Source: Arthrobacter sp. Y-9 | Lineage (GTDB): Bacteria > Actinomycetota > Actinomycetes > Actinomycetales > Micrococcaceae | Assembly (NCBI RefSeq): GCF_029690065.1 | Contig: NZ_CP121463.1 | Coordinates: 2,604,001 to 2,668,000, forward strand | Direction of reading: 5' to 3' | Length of the DNA: 64,000 bases | Part shown: positions 15,988 to 23,800 of the stretch, one piece after another | Layout: every line of letters begins with the position of its first letter | Position numbering within the stretch: position 1 is the stretch's first letter | Notes under the pieces: model-generated | The model's input: the letters and a program-made list of their open reading frames with translations, nothing else | What the model was told of the DNA's origin: nothing | Databases searched by the model: none | Translations under genes and position numbers: made by a program

Positions 15988-16893
15988 ATGATCGACGTCC
16001 TTTCGCTCCGCGCTCTGATCGCCGTGGCCGACACGGGTTCGGTGACCTCGGCCGCGACCCTGCTCAGTTACACGCCGTCGAACATCACCCAGCACATCCG
16101 CCGCCTCGAACGGACCGTCCAGTGCGCCCTCCTGGAGCGAGTGGGGCGCGGGGTGGTGCTCACGGAGTACGCGCGATCGCTCGTGGAGCGCGGACGTCCC
16201 ATCGTCCTCGCGCTGGACGACTTGGCGGCGGCGCACGACGGCGAACCGGCGGGCCGGGTGCGGATCGCCGTCTTCCCCACGGCGCTGCGGGGGCTGATCA
16301 TCCCCGCCGTCGCGGCCCTCGGCTCCGCGCACCCGGCCCTGGCAGTGCAACCGCTGGAGCTCGAGCCCGAGGAATCCCTGCTCTTCGTCCGGACCGGCCT
16401 GACGGATCTCGCGCTCGTGAAGACGTGGGGCCGCCTCGCGGAGGAGGCTCCCGATCCCGAACTGCGGCGCCTCTCGCTCGGGGTGGACCGCGTGGACGCG
16501 ATCCTCCCCGCCCAGCATCCGCTGGCTGGGCGGCCCGGGGTGTCCATGGAGGAATTGCGGCAGGAGCCGTGGGCCGTGACACCGGATGACGGACCGTACC
16601 GCCAGTGGATCGCCGCGCAGGGCGGACTCGGCAATCCCACCGGCCCCGTCTACGAGGCCGCGGAATTCCAGTCGATCATCGAGTACATCGCGGCAGGCCT
16701 GGCCGTGGGCGCGGTCCCCCGTCTCGGTCGCGGACCCCTGCCGCCCGGTGTCGCCGCGGTGCCGCTCACGGGGGAAGCCTCCTTCCGCGAGGTGTCACTC
16801 GTGGTCCGGGCGGCGGCCGCCGACGGCCCCAATCTGCGGGCCGTCATTCAAGAGATCCTGCGGCAGTCAGGATTGTCCCTGGAAACTCCGTGA
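15988..16893 (+). CDS. LysR-family transcriptional regulator
   Basis: The 301-residue protein has the LysR winged helix at residues 1-60 (LRALIAVADTGSVTSAATLL, TPSNITQHIRRLE) and a two-lobed periplasmic-binding-protein-like effector domain from about residue 90. ATG 15988 is six bases after a -10-like TAGAAT (15976-15981), so the mRNA is probably leaderless. It is divergent from the EamA transporter and likely activates it. The HTH has serine-asparagine (PSNITQH) where many LysR proteins have PSALS; this is a normal variation. Confidence 0.92.
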   Translation: MIDVLSLRALIAVADTGSVTSAATLLSYTPSNITQHIRRLERTVQCALLERVGRGVVLTEYARSLVERGRPIVLALDDLAAAHDGEPAGRVRIAVFPTALRGLIIPAVAALGSAHPALAVQPLELEPEESLLFVRTGLTDLALVKTWGRLAEEAPDPELRRLSLGVDRVDAILPAQHPLAGRPGVSMEELRQEPWAVTPDDGPYRQWIAAQGGLGNPTGPVYEAAEFQSIIEYIAAGLAVGAVPRLGRGPLPPGVAAVPLTGEASFREVSLVVRAAAADGPNLRAVIQEILRQSGLSLETP

Positions 16894-16971
16894 GAATGTG
16901 GTGAGCAAGCGCTTCACCTCTCGGTCCGGACGATCCGGTCGGGATTCCACACGCCAGGAAAGGACGAGGAC

Positions 16972-17802
16972 ATGACGCAGAAGGTCGCAGTGGTCACGGG
17001 AGCCTCCTCGGGGATCGGCGAGGCCGCCGCCCGCGGATTGCACGCGGCGGGCTTCACCGTCTATGCGGCGGCCCGCCGCCTCGACCGCATGGCAGCCCTC
17101 GCCGACGCCGGCATTCACACGATCGCCCTGGACGTCACCGACGCGGAGTCGTCCGCCGCCGCGATCGCCTCGATCCTGGAGCCGGAGGGCCGGATCGACG
17201 TGCTGGTCAACAATGCCGGCTATGGGTCCTACGGCTCGGTGGAAGAGGTGCCGCTCTCGACGGCTCAGGCGCAGCTCGACGTCAACGTCCTGGGGCTCGC
17301 CCGGATGGCGCAGCTCGTGATCCCGGGGATGCGCGTTCAGGGCAGCGGCCGGATCCTCAACGTCAGTTCCATGGGCGGACGCTTCGCCATGCCGATGGGC
17401 GCCTGGTATCACGCCAGCAAATACGCCGTCGAGGGACTCAGCGACGCCCTGCGGATGGAACTCGCGCCCTTCGGGATCGACGTCGTGCTCATCGAACCCG
17501 GGTCCATCCGGACCGAGTGGGGCGGCATCGCCGCAGGAAACCTACAGGAGGTCTCCGGGGACGGGCCGTACGCCGGACAGGCCGCGGCCATGGCCCTGAC
17601 GATCGGCGGCAGCTCGGGTCCGACGGCGCGCCTGGCCTCCCGGCCCGAAGTGGTCGCCAAGGCCGTCGTGAAAGCCTCGACCGCCAAGCACCCCCGGACG
17701 CGGTACCTCCCGGGCTTCGGCGCCAAACCGCTGGTGTTCCTGCGGGCGGTGCTCCCCGACCGCGCTTTCGACGCACTGATCGCCCGGGGACTGGGGGTCT
17801 GA
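16972..17802 (+). CDS. short-chain dehydrogenase/reductase
   Basis: The 276-residue classical SDR has the NAD(P) motif TGASSGIG (residues 9-16), NNAG (80-83), catalytic serine in VSS (131-133) and the YHASK motif (Tyr146, Lys150). An Ala-Ala-Arg-Arg after beta-2 suggests NADP preference. ATG 16972 follows an AGGAAAGGACGAGG ribosome site. It lies downstream of lysR in the same direction with a 78-bp gap, so co-expression is possible. The substrate is unknown; this length and C-terminal shape resemble uncharacterised SDRs annotated as oxidoreductases. Confidence 0.9.
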   Translation: MTQKVAVVTGASSGIGEAAARGLHAAGFTVYAAARRLDRMAALADAGIHTIALDVTDAESSAAAIASILEPEGRIDVLVNNAGYGSYGSVEEVPLSTAQAQLDVNVLGLARMAQLVIPGMRVQGSGRILNVSSMGGRFAMPMGAWYHASKYAVEGLSDALRMELAPFGIDVVLIEPGSIRTEWGGIAAGNLQEVSGDGPYAGQAAAMALTIGGSSGPTARLASRPEVVAKAVVKASTAKHPRTRYLPGFGAKPLVFLRAVLPDRAFDALIARGLGV

Positions 17803-17835
17803 GGCTTAGAACGGGAGTGCGGCGGCACTCGTGTG

Positions 17836-18138
17836 CTAAGCCACCTGCAACGGCGTGATCTCGGCGATCTGTCCGGCCACCCGATCCTCGGCACGGTCCA
17901 GTTCATACTGAATCTGGAGATGGAGCCAGAACTGGGGCGTGGTACCGAAGTACCGCGCGAGCCGGAGCGCGGTATCGGCCGTGATCGCCCGCTTTCCGTG
18001 CACGATCTCGTTGATCCTTCGCGGAGGCACCTTGATCGAGACTGCCAGCTTGTTCTGTGTGATGCCGAAGGCTTCGATGAAGTCGGCCAGGAGCACTTCA
18101 CCGGGGTGGACCGGCGCGAGCCGCTCAGTGATAGTCAA
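17836..18138 (-). CDS. higA: HigA-type antitoxin (XRE helix-turn-helix)
   Basis: The 100-residue protein has the HigA signature: PVHPGEVLLADFIEAFGITQ at the N-terminus, a helix-turn-helix with VPPRRINEIVHGKRAIT, and the C-terminal FWLHLQIQYELD segment. It neutralises HigB by direct binding and represses the locus. The TTG start at 18138 is chosen because it gives the family N-terminus (TITERLAPVHPGE) and overlaps the end of higB by 14 bp, the usual coupled toxin-first order. The likely operator is the palindrome at 18417-18451. Confidence 0.9.
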   Translation of the reverse strand: MTITERLAPVHPGEVLLADFIEAFGITQNKLAVSIKVPPRRINEIVHGKRAITADTALRLARYFGTTPQFWLHLQIQYELDRAEDRVAGQIAEITPLQVA

Positions 18139-18406
18139 CGATCTCAACCTCCTCGGGACCAGCGTCCGTCCACCGGAAACAGATGCGCCACTGGTCATTG
18201 ATCCTGATGCTGTGTTGCCCTGCACGTTCACCCGCGAGCGCTTCCAGGCGATTGCCAGGCGGTACGCGCAGATCCGCGAGTGATTCGGCCGCTCCCAACT
18301 GACGGAGCTTTCGCAGGGCGACACGATGGATCCGAGAATCGATCGACGGTACGCGATCCCTCCGCCACAGGCGACCGGTGGCGGGGTCGCGGAACGACCT
18401 GATCAC
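18125..18406 (-). CDS. higB: HigB-type mRNA interferase toxin (RelE/ParE superfamily)
   Basis: The 93-residue protein begins MIRSFRDPAT and contains the HigB hallmarks HRVALRKLRQL, LRVPPGNRLEALAG, and the C-terminal SIRINDQWRICFRW with a VEIVDYH end. HigB cleaves mRNA on the ribosome and is inhibited by HigA. The GTG start at 18406 lies 10 bp from a strong palindromic operator. Toxin precedes antitoxin, as is standard for hig loci and opposite to most type II systems. All expected motifs are intact, so it is probably functional. Confidence 0.92.
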   Translation of the reverse strand: MIRSFRDPATGRLWRRDRVPSIDSRIHRVALRKLRQLGAAESLADLRVPPGNRLEALAGERAGQHSIRINDQWRICFRWTDAGPEEVEIVDYH

Positions 18407-18416
18407 AGCGCCAGCA

Positions 18417-18451
18417 TATAACGCATCGCGTTATTAACGGAATGCGTTATA
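18417..18451. promoter_or_regulatory. 35-bp nested palindromic operator of higBA
   Basis: Perfect 10-bp arms TATAACGCAT (18417-18426) and ATGCGTTATA (18442-18451) surround an inner perfect palindrome CGTTA-T-TAACG (18429-18439), both centred on 18434. Only two of 17 pairs mismatch. It lies 10 bp before the higB start and is the expected HigA autorepression site. The following 227 bp (18452-18678) show no gene. Confidence 0.75.
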
Positions 18452-18678
18452 CCAAAAGCTCGCCACGTCACCAGGTGCCGATAGCGCGGGCTGCTCCCTT
18501 GCAGGACTCCCGCAACGAAGACCTGTCGCCGCATGATCTCTCTGATACTCATGCCCTCAGCTTCGTCCAGTCGCACCGCCTCGTCGCCTGGTGAAGTTCG
18601 CTATGTGGACAAGGTCCGGTGTGGAAGACTCGCGCCACGGCCACACAGACTCGCCTCCGCCGCAGATGACCCGCGGCC

Positions 18679-19215
18679 TCAGCTCAACGGCCAGGACCAC
18701 CGCGCGTCAGCGGCGCTGCATTCCCGGGCCATGCGCCGGGCATGAGACGCGGCCCGCTTGGTGCTCAACGGCACCGCTGATTCCCAGACCCAGTCCTTGG
18801 GGAGGACATGGAGGGCGAGGGTCTCCAACCGCCGTCGTTCATCAACAGCCCGGATGAGCACGACGGCGAGGTTCTGAATCCCCCACCACAGCACAGCGCT
18901 TCCGTGGGGAATGGCTCCGGCCTCGAGCACCTTCCGCCCGTAACCGTCGTCCGGACTGAGGACCGACTCGGCGTGAAAGGAGTCGCCGCCGTAGAAGTGA
19001 ATGCAGTGACGCCTCAGCGTGGTCTCGGTCTCGAGGAGCGCGCCGGCGTCACCGGAATCGCTCAGAGGGGCCATCGCGAGAGGGAAGATGGCATGGTCAC
19101 CTCGGTCGACGACAGGCAGGCCAAGATCTCCCCACCGGGGCTTCCTCCACGTGGGGATCGTCTCCAGGGCGCGGAGGAGCGCAATGCCATCCGTGATGTT
19201 CTCGACGTCGGTCAT
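18679..19215 (-). CDS. hypothetical protein (178 aa)
   Basis: The frame starts at ATG 19215 (MTDVENITDGIALLRAL) behind GGCAGGAT; an in-frame ATG at 19233 would add six residues. The protein has no signal peptide or membrane span. It contains a Cys-His pair (RRHCIHFYGGDSFHAE) and a tryptophan-rich VLWWGIQNLAVVLI core, and ends in an Arg-rich tail. I do not recognise the family. It sits upstream of higBA on the same strand and downstream of another unrecognised gene. Real-gene status is supported by length, composition and the ribosome site. Confidence 0.6.
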   Translation of the reverse strand: MTDVENITDGIALLRALETIPTWRKPRWGDLGLPVVDRGDHAIFPLAMAPLSDSGDAGALLETETTLRRHCIHFYGGDSFHAESVLSPDDGYGRKVLEAGAIPHGSAVLWWGIQNLAVVLIRAVDERRRLETLALHVLPKDWVWESAVPLSTKRAASHARRMARECSAADARWSWPLS

Positions 19216-19277
19216 GGACACTGATCCTGCCATGACCGACGTCGGCCGCGCAGAGGTGACCGCCGATTACAGGCGTC

Positions 19278-20117
19278 TCAGCTACCTTCGCCCGACGTGC
19301 GGCGCGCACCGGGCGGGCGCTGCAGCAGCTCAGGGAGTCTTTGCAGTTCCGCGAACGTGGCGAGACTGTCGCTCAGACTGACGAATGCCAGGATCTGAAC
19401 CACCCCTCCCCGACGCGCCGCAGCTTCTAGTTTGTGGTGCCCGTCAAGCAGGAAATGCGTGAGTCCCCAATGGGCGTAGTAGTCCCCGGAAGGCCCGGCG
19501 AGCGCGGGCTGACACACGTCCAGCGTCGACAGGGCGACCGCCGTCGGCGTCGTGCCCTGGCCCAGGATCTGTTCATACTGCGCAACCCGCCCGCGGTCGT
19601 TCCAGGTCGGCGGGACCATGGGGACGACGAACTCGTAGAGGTGCGCGGCGTCTCCCACGGACGTCTCAAAGGTCCGATAGTAGAAGCTCCGTGGATCCTC
19701 AGGCAGACCCCAGAAGCTGTCGATGCCCCAGGTCTCCACTTGCTCGTGCGCGAAGTAGTCCCTCTGGTCGCCGGGCTTCACGAGCTCCGGGCGGACTTCC
19801 AGAAGAAGAGGAAGGTAATCGCCCTCAGGAAGCAACCCGGCGAAGGCCTCGATCAACTCCGCGTCCACTGCCCCGATCGCCTGCTCCAGCGCCGGGACTG
19901 AGGTCACCGCTGACGAGAGAGTGCCGTTCGCACCGGGCAGACGTTTGAAAAGGAACGGACAGGTGCCGCACCATGACGAGAGTTCGAACGCCTGTGCGCC
20001 CGCCATGAAGAGACTGCGCGACGCTATCGGGGACGCCGGGTCGGGAGGTCCGAAACGCAGGGGGGCGAGGTCTTCCGCCGACCCAAGATGGCACGGAGAC
20101 AGAGCGGCGAGCAACAC
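19278..20117 (-). CDS. hypothetical protein with CGTC and DGHHK motifs
   Basis: The 279-residue protein starts with GTG 20117 behind AGGAT. An N-terminal segment carries SSWCGTCPFLFKRL, a CxxC-like pair that could bind metal or form a disulfide. The C-terminal third holds LTHFLLDGHHKLEAAARRG, which resembles the DGHHR/DGxHR loop of ParB/sulfiredoxin-like and DUF1015-like nucleotide-binding folds. Between them are aromatic-rich segments (GIDSFWGLPEDPRSFYYR). The protein lacks a signal peptide. The function is unknown; a ParB-like NTPase fold is only a motif-based suggestion. The neighbours are accessory genes. Confidence 0.65.
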   Translation of the reverse strand: MLLAALSPCHLGSAEDLAPLRFGPPDPASPIASRSLFMAGAQAFELSSWCGTCPFLFKRLPGANGTLSSAVTSVPALEQAIGAVDAELIEAFAGLLPEGDYLPLLLEVRPELVKPGDQRDYFAHEQVETWGIDSFWGLPEDPRSFYYRTFETSVGDAAHLYEFVVPMVPPTWNDRGRVAQYEQILGQGTTPTAVALSTLDVCQPALAGPSGDYYAHWGLTHFLLDGHHKLEAAARRGGVVQILAFVSLSDSLATFAELQRLPELLQRPPGARRTSGEGS

Positions 20118-20190
20118 ATCCCGATCCTAGGTGGCCCCCTCAAGGTCGGCAATGGTCCCGGGGCATCGCCCCCGCCCCAGGACCGCTCGC

Positions 20191-21054
20191 TCACCCCTTC
20201 TCGATCGGCAACCAGAGCTCGCACGAAGCGAAGCTCTCCTTGAATTCCAGATACCGCACGATCGACGGACCGGGCCGCAACCGCCACGGGTTCGACGGGA
20301 ACCACTCGGTCGCCGTCGCGGCCCAGAGGTTCTGCAGCGTTTCCGGGAACGGGCCCCGCGCGGCGAACACCGCCCAGGTGCCGGCTTCGAGCGGGAGAGC
20401 GTCGAGATCCTCGGGGAACTCCGTGCCGGCTTCCACCGCGACGCCGTGCAGATACGTGAGCAGAGATCCTTCCGGAGCGTCCGGATCGGTGCCGTCGGTG
20501 ACTGCGAGGATGCCCGACGGCTCGGCGCTGCTCAGGGCCTTGAGGCGCACGTGTTCCTCGACCGGGATCGCGGCGAGGTGCGCCTGGATGTGAGGGTTGA
20601 CCCCTCGATGGATGAGCGGGACCCGAGCGGCATGCCCGACGAGCATGAGGCCGGGCAGTTCGGTGATGGTGACGTCCATGGACGTGCCCCCTTCTACGCT
20701 CAGGCGGAACCTGAGCATGGTGTGAGTGCTGAGCGGACCACCATGGCGTCGCACGTCGGACGGGCTGGCGCCGTGCACGGAACGGAACGCCCGGCCGAAC
20801 GCCTCGACCGACCCGTAGCCGTAGCGCACGGCCACATCGAGGAGATGCGGCGCGCCTGCGGCCAGTTCGGCGCCGGCGAGGGTCATCCGGCGGTTGCGGA
20901 TGTACTCCGAGAGCGGCAGCTGCGCCAGCGATGCGAACATCCTCCGCAGGTGATACTCCGTGGTGCCGTGCCGCCGGGCGAATCCGGCGACGTCGATCGG
21001 CTCACCGAGATTCTCCTCGATGTGGTCGACCAGGGCGTTGAGCGTGGCGATCAT
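20191..21054 (-). CDS. AraC-family regulator with GyrI-like effector domain
   Basis: The 287-residue protein has two AraC helix-turn-helix motifs in residues 1-105 (VAGFARRHGTTEYHLRRMF; YGSVEAFGRAFRSVHGASPSDVR). A GyrI-like small-molecule-binding domain follows from about residue 125 to the end. This is the Rob/BmrR-like layout associated with multidrug sensing. ATG 21054 has a textbook AGGAGG ribosome site. No obvious target gene is adjacent, and the region 21055-21301 upstream has no recognisable gene. It probably responds to hydrophobic or amphipathic compounds. Confidence 0.9.
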   Translation of the reverse strand: MIATLNALVDHIEENLGEPIDVAGFARRHGTTEYHLRRMFASLAQLPLSEYIRNRRMTLAGAELAAGAPHLLDVAVRYGYGSVEAFGRAFRSVHGASPSDVRRHGGPLSTHTMLRFRLSVEGGTSMDVTITELPGLMLVGHAARVPLIHRGVNPHIQAHLAAIPVEEHVRLKALSSAEPSGILAVTDGTDPDAPEGSLLTYLHGVAVEAGTEFPEDLDALPLEAGTWAVFAARGPFPETLQNLWAATATEWFPSNPWRLRPGPSIVRYLEFKESFASCELWLPIEKG

Positions 21055-21301
21055 GTGGTCCTCCTGACACCAATGATTCTCCGGGGCGGGCCGGGGACGG
21101 GACCCGATAGTTCCGGTCCGGTTCGATCAGGGTTGCTCGCTCAATGTCCAGTGGGCAGCAGGTTGTACATCATGCGGCCACGCCGAGCGACCTACAGACC
21201 GCGGACGATCTGCAGCGCAACATCGGTGGCATGGTCCACAGACCTCGAACTTCTCAGACTCGCGCTCAGCAAAAAACACCCTGTCGGGCGGCCTCCAGGA
21301 T

Positions 21302-21640
21302 TCATCCGAGATCGAGCGACCGGATATATCCATCGATGACCGGCAGATCGTTGACCAGGGTGTCCCAGACGGCCCCGTAGTCCGTTCCCTCATAGTGATG
21401 GGCCAATCGGTCACGCATGCGTTTGATGGAGGACCAGGGAACTTCCGGATGCAGCCCAATCGTCTCTGAACTCATGCGCGCCACGTTTTCACCGATTTTC
21501 ACGATGAGCGACTCTGCTGCGAGTCCTGGCACATTGTCAGGGTCACCGGTGTACCAGTCGTGCCCTCGCGCGACGAGATCGGCGCCGATCGCACACAGCC
21601 TCAGGATCTCGTTCAAGGCCCGGCTGTCACGATCGCTCAT
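21302..21640 (-). CDS. hepT: HepT-like toxin (HEPN ribonuclease)
   Basis: The 112-residue all-helical protein carries the HEPN catalytic motif RX4HXY as Arg76-DRLA-His81-His-Tyr83 within IKRMRDRLAHHYEGTDY. It matches HepT/DUF86 toxins in length. HepT cleaves RNA and is silenced by the MNT nucleotidyltransferase partner, which in studied pairs adds AMP near the catalytic tyrosine. The start overlaps the partner stop by ATGA, so translation is coupled. The active motif is complete. Confidence 0.9.
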   Translation of the reverse strand: MSDRDSRALNEILRLCAIGADLVARGHDWYTGDPDNVPGLAAESLIVKIGENVARMSSETIGLHPEVPWSSIKRMRDRLAHHYEGTDYGAVWDTLVNDLPVIDGYIRSLDLG

Positions 21641-22080
21641 ATTTCAACCGCAGACTTCAGAATTTCATGGTCGTCCGGTAGGCCGCCGTCAGTCACGACG
21701 TCGACCTCGATGCCCAAGAGTTCGCCGGCTTCATCGGCAAACTTAGCAAGCGTCAACAGACCCATGCCTGCAGGTCTCGTGACCAGAAGGTCCAGATCGC
21801 TGCCGGGCCTGTCGTCACGTCGAGCGACCGACCCGAAGACTCTCACGTTGACAAGACCATAGTGGTGCGCGAGATCGACCAGGTCAGTTCGGTGGTCAGC
21901 CAACGCATCGTGGGGAAGCGGCAGTGTTGCCGCGCGGAGGCGGTTCACCATATCAACGCTCGGCTTGCGCCGACCAGCCTCGTAAGCCGCGATGTTGGGC
22001 TGAGCCACGCCGGAGCGGCGGGCCAGCTCGGCCTGGCTCAATCCAGCGGCTTCGCGGATTTCTCGAACGCGGTTACTCAC
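21637..22080 (-). CDS. mntA: HTH-MNT fusion antitoxin (nucleotidyltransferase of HepT/MntA system)
   Basis: The 147-residue protein fuses an XRE helix-turn-helix (residues 3-50, LSQAELARRSGVAQPNIAAYE) to a minimal nucleotidyltransferase. The NTase motif GSX10DXD is intact: Gly83-Ser84 and Asp95-x-Asp97. Many MntA proteins lack a DNA-binding domain, so here autorepression and toxin modification are joined in one chain. The GTG start at 22080 lies six bases after TATATT, implying a leaderless mRNA, and a palindrome at 22089-22104 overlaps that -10. It precedes hepT with a 4-bp overlap. Confidence 0.88.
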   Translation of the reverse strand: MSNRVREIREAAGLSQAELARRSGVAQPNIAAYEAGRRKPSVDMVNRLRAATLPLPHDALADHRTDLVDLAHHYGLVNVRVFGSVARRDDRPGSDLDLLVTRPAGMGLLTLAKFADEAGELLGIEVDVVTDGGLPDDHEILKSAVEI

Positions 22081-22088
22081 CCACTAAA

Positions 22089-22104
22089 TATATCGCGTGA
22101 TATA
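22089..22104. promoter_or_regulatory. palindromic operator of mntA-hepT
   Basis: TATATC-GCGT-GATATA has perfect 6-bp arms and overlaps the -10-like TATATT of the mntA promoter. It is the natural site for autorepression by the HTH of the fused antitoxin. Confidence 0.6.
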
Positions 22105-22163
22105 GGGGCGCGTCTGTGAAATCCATCGATATCAGCCCGCCATCTTCGACTCAAAAGGCAGCA

Positions 22164-22613
22164 TCAGCCGACGATTTCCCCCAGCAGGGCCCCGAAGCCC
22201 GCGCACAGCACGTGACCGTGTTCCAAGGGCGCCCACCAGCAGGTCCAGCGCTGCGCCTGCCCCTTGGACGGATGCTCCTCACCGGCCTGCCATCGTTCCG
22301 GGACAGAGTCCTCCACCGGCACCAGCTGGAAGAAATGACGCTCGTGACGCTCCTCCTTGGCCGGCCGCACATCGTAGAACTCCGTGCCCAGCTCACGGAC
22401 CACACGGGTCTTCAGGCCGGTCTCCTCGAACACCTCCCGGACAGCCGCTTCCGCAGGAGCCTCCCCGGGCTCGACGGTGCCCGCCGGAACCTGCACGCCC
22501 GTGACCTCGATCGGCACGTCGTCGTGGGTGAAGACCAGGAGTCGTCCGTGGTGGACGACGTAGGCGACGGCCTTCTGGACCACCCGCGCCTCCCGGGGCG
22601 CTGCGCCGCTCAT
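22164..22613 (-). CDS. Nudix hydrolase
   Basis: The 149-residue protein contains a complete Nudix box, GTVEPGEAPAEAAVREVFEETGL, in the order Gly-x5-Glu-x7-Arg-Glu-x2-Glu-Glu-x-Gly. Members hydrolyse nucleoside diphosphates linked to another group; this substrate is not apparent. ATG 22613 overlaps the stop of the upstream aminopeptidase by 4 bp (ATGA), so the two genes are translationally coupled. An earlier in-frame start would extend deep into that gene. A cysteine- and tryptophan-rich stretch (RWTCWWAPLEHGHVLCAG) near the C-terminus is unusual. Confidence 0.88.
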   Translation of the reverse strand: MSGAAPREARVVQKAVAYVVHHGRLLVFTHDDVPIEVTGVQVPAGTVEPGEAPAEAAVREVFEETGLKTRVVRELGTEFYDVRPAKEERHERHFFQLVPVEDSVPERWQAGEEHPSKGQAQRWTCWWAPLEHGHVLCAGFGALLGEIVG

Positions 22614-23587
22614 GCCATGCCCCGGGCGCGGACCGCCGCCAGGATGTCGTCGTTCGCCTGCGACCACGCCTCGATCATCCCGGCGCCTCCGTGGCCTTCC
22701 CCCTCATCGATCACCAGACGGGACGCGGGCCATGCGCGATGCACCTCCCAGGCGGTCACCGCAGGGCCGGAAATATCGTTCCGGCCGTGGATGAGCACGC
22801 CGGGTATGTCCGCGATGCCGGCCATACCCGCCAGGAGCCCAGCCTCGCAAAACCCTGAGTTCGACCAGTAATGCGTCGTCAGCGTCGCGAACGCGAGGCG
22901 GTAGGCGTCGGACTCCCATCGCGGGTCTCTGGAGAATCCGCCGGAGCCGATGGACACGTGGGTGTCCTCCCAGAGCGCCCATTCCTTCGACGCCGCATCG
23001 CGGAGCCCGCTGTCCGCCGAGCTCAGAAGCCGGGCATAGGCATCGATCAATCGGCCCTCGCCCCGCCGGTATCCGATATCCGAACCCTCCGCGAACGCAG
23101 CAAGTCGGTCCCAGGCCTCGGGGAACATCATGCCGACACCTTCGGTGATCCACTCGACCTCGCGGCGACTCGTCGTGGTGACCGCCACGAGCACGAGCCC
23201 CAGCACCCGGTCCGGGTGGGCCTGGGCATACGCCAGCGCCAAGGTGGAACCCCACGAGACCCCATTGACCACCCAGCGATCGATCCCGCGGTCGGCACGA
23301 AGTGATTCGATATCGCCGATGAGATGGGCCGTCGTGTTCACCCCGAGGTCGGTCAGCGGATCGGAGGCGTGCGGTAGTGAGCGTCCGCACCCTCGCTGTT
23401 CAAAGCCCACCACCCGGGTCCGTTCCAGGTCCACCCGCCGCCGATAGCCACTCGCACCGAGTCCTCCGCCGGGACCTCCGTGCAGATAAAGGACGGGAAT
23501 TCCCAGGGGGTCGCCCCACTCCTCCCAGTAGATCCGCTGGCCTTCGGTGACCTCGAGGAAGCCGGACTCGCGAGGAACCTCTGACAT
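22610..23587 (-). CDS. pip: prolyl aminopeptidase (S33 alpha/beta hydrolase)
   Basis: The 325-residue protein matches proline iminopeptidases. It has the oxyanion motif LHGGPGGG (residues 35-42), the variant FEQRGCGRS (usually DQRGxGxS), the nucleophile elbow GVSWGS (Ser111), an acidic residue in IHGRNDIS and the C-terminal histidine in GEGHGG. It releases N-terminal proline from peptides in the cytoplasm. ATG 23587 is used; upstream in-frame codons run through low-complexity sequence. It is coupled to the Nudix gene. Related S33 hydrolases can act on esters or epoxides, so the substrate is a family inference. Confidence 0.88.
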   Translation of the reverse strand: MSEVPRESGFLEVTEGQRIYWEEWGDPLGIPVLYLHGGPGGGLGASGYRRRVDLERTRVVGFEQRGCGRSLPHASDPLTDLGVNTTAHLIGDIESLRADRGIDRWVVNGVSWGSTLALAYAQAHPDRVLGLVLVAVTTTSRREVEWITEGVGMMFPEAWDRLAAFAEGSDIGYRRGEGRLIDAYARLLSSADSGLRDAASKEWALWEDTHVSIGSGGFSRDPRWESDAYRLAFATLTTHYWSNSGFCEAGLLAGMAGIADIPGVLIHGRNDISGPAVTAWEVHRAWPASRLVIDEGEGHGGAGMIEAWSQANDDILAAVRARGMA

Positions 23588-23733
23588 GCCGTCACGCCCT
23601 TTCCCTGCCGCGCCCCGGGAGGCGACGGGTCGCCGTCGTCGTGGCCGCCGCCGACCGTGCCACAGCACGAGCCTGCCACACGACCTCCGGTTCCTCGGCG
23701 ACGTCGCCGACTTCGCCCTCCGACCCACGACAC

Positions 23734-23771
23734 GGAAAGACCCCGGCACCAGGTGGTGCCGGGGTCTTTCC
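23734..23771 (-). terminator. strong hairpin terminator of the efflux gene
   Basis: A 17-bp perfect stem (GGAAAGACCCCGGCACC paired with its complement at 23755-23771) has a 4-nt loop AGGT. The minus-strand copy lies 30 bp beyond the stop of the MFS efflux gene. Being symmetric, it could also act on plus-strand transcripts. Confidence 0.8.
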
Positions 23772-23800
23772 CGTCAGTGCGTGAACAGCGAGCGGATGGC

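Noticed and set aside
18407-18560. short minus-strand frame (MSIREIMRRQVF...) running into the higB start
   Set aside because: It reads straight through the palindromic operator, has no ribosome site, and its end merely coincides with the higB GTG; it is better explained as chance.
21055-21301. possible gene remnant between hepT and the AraC gene
   Set aside because: No frame with recognisable similarity or sensible start was found; left as non-coding.
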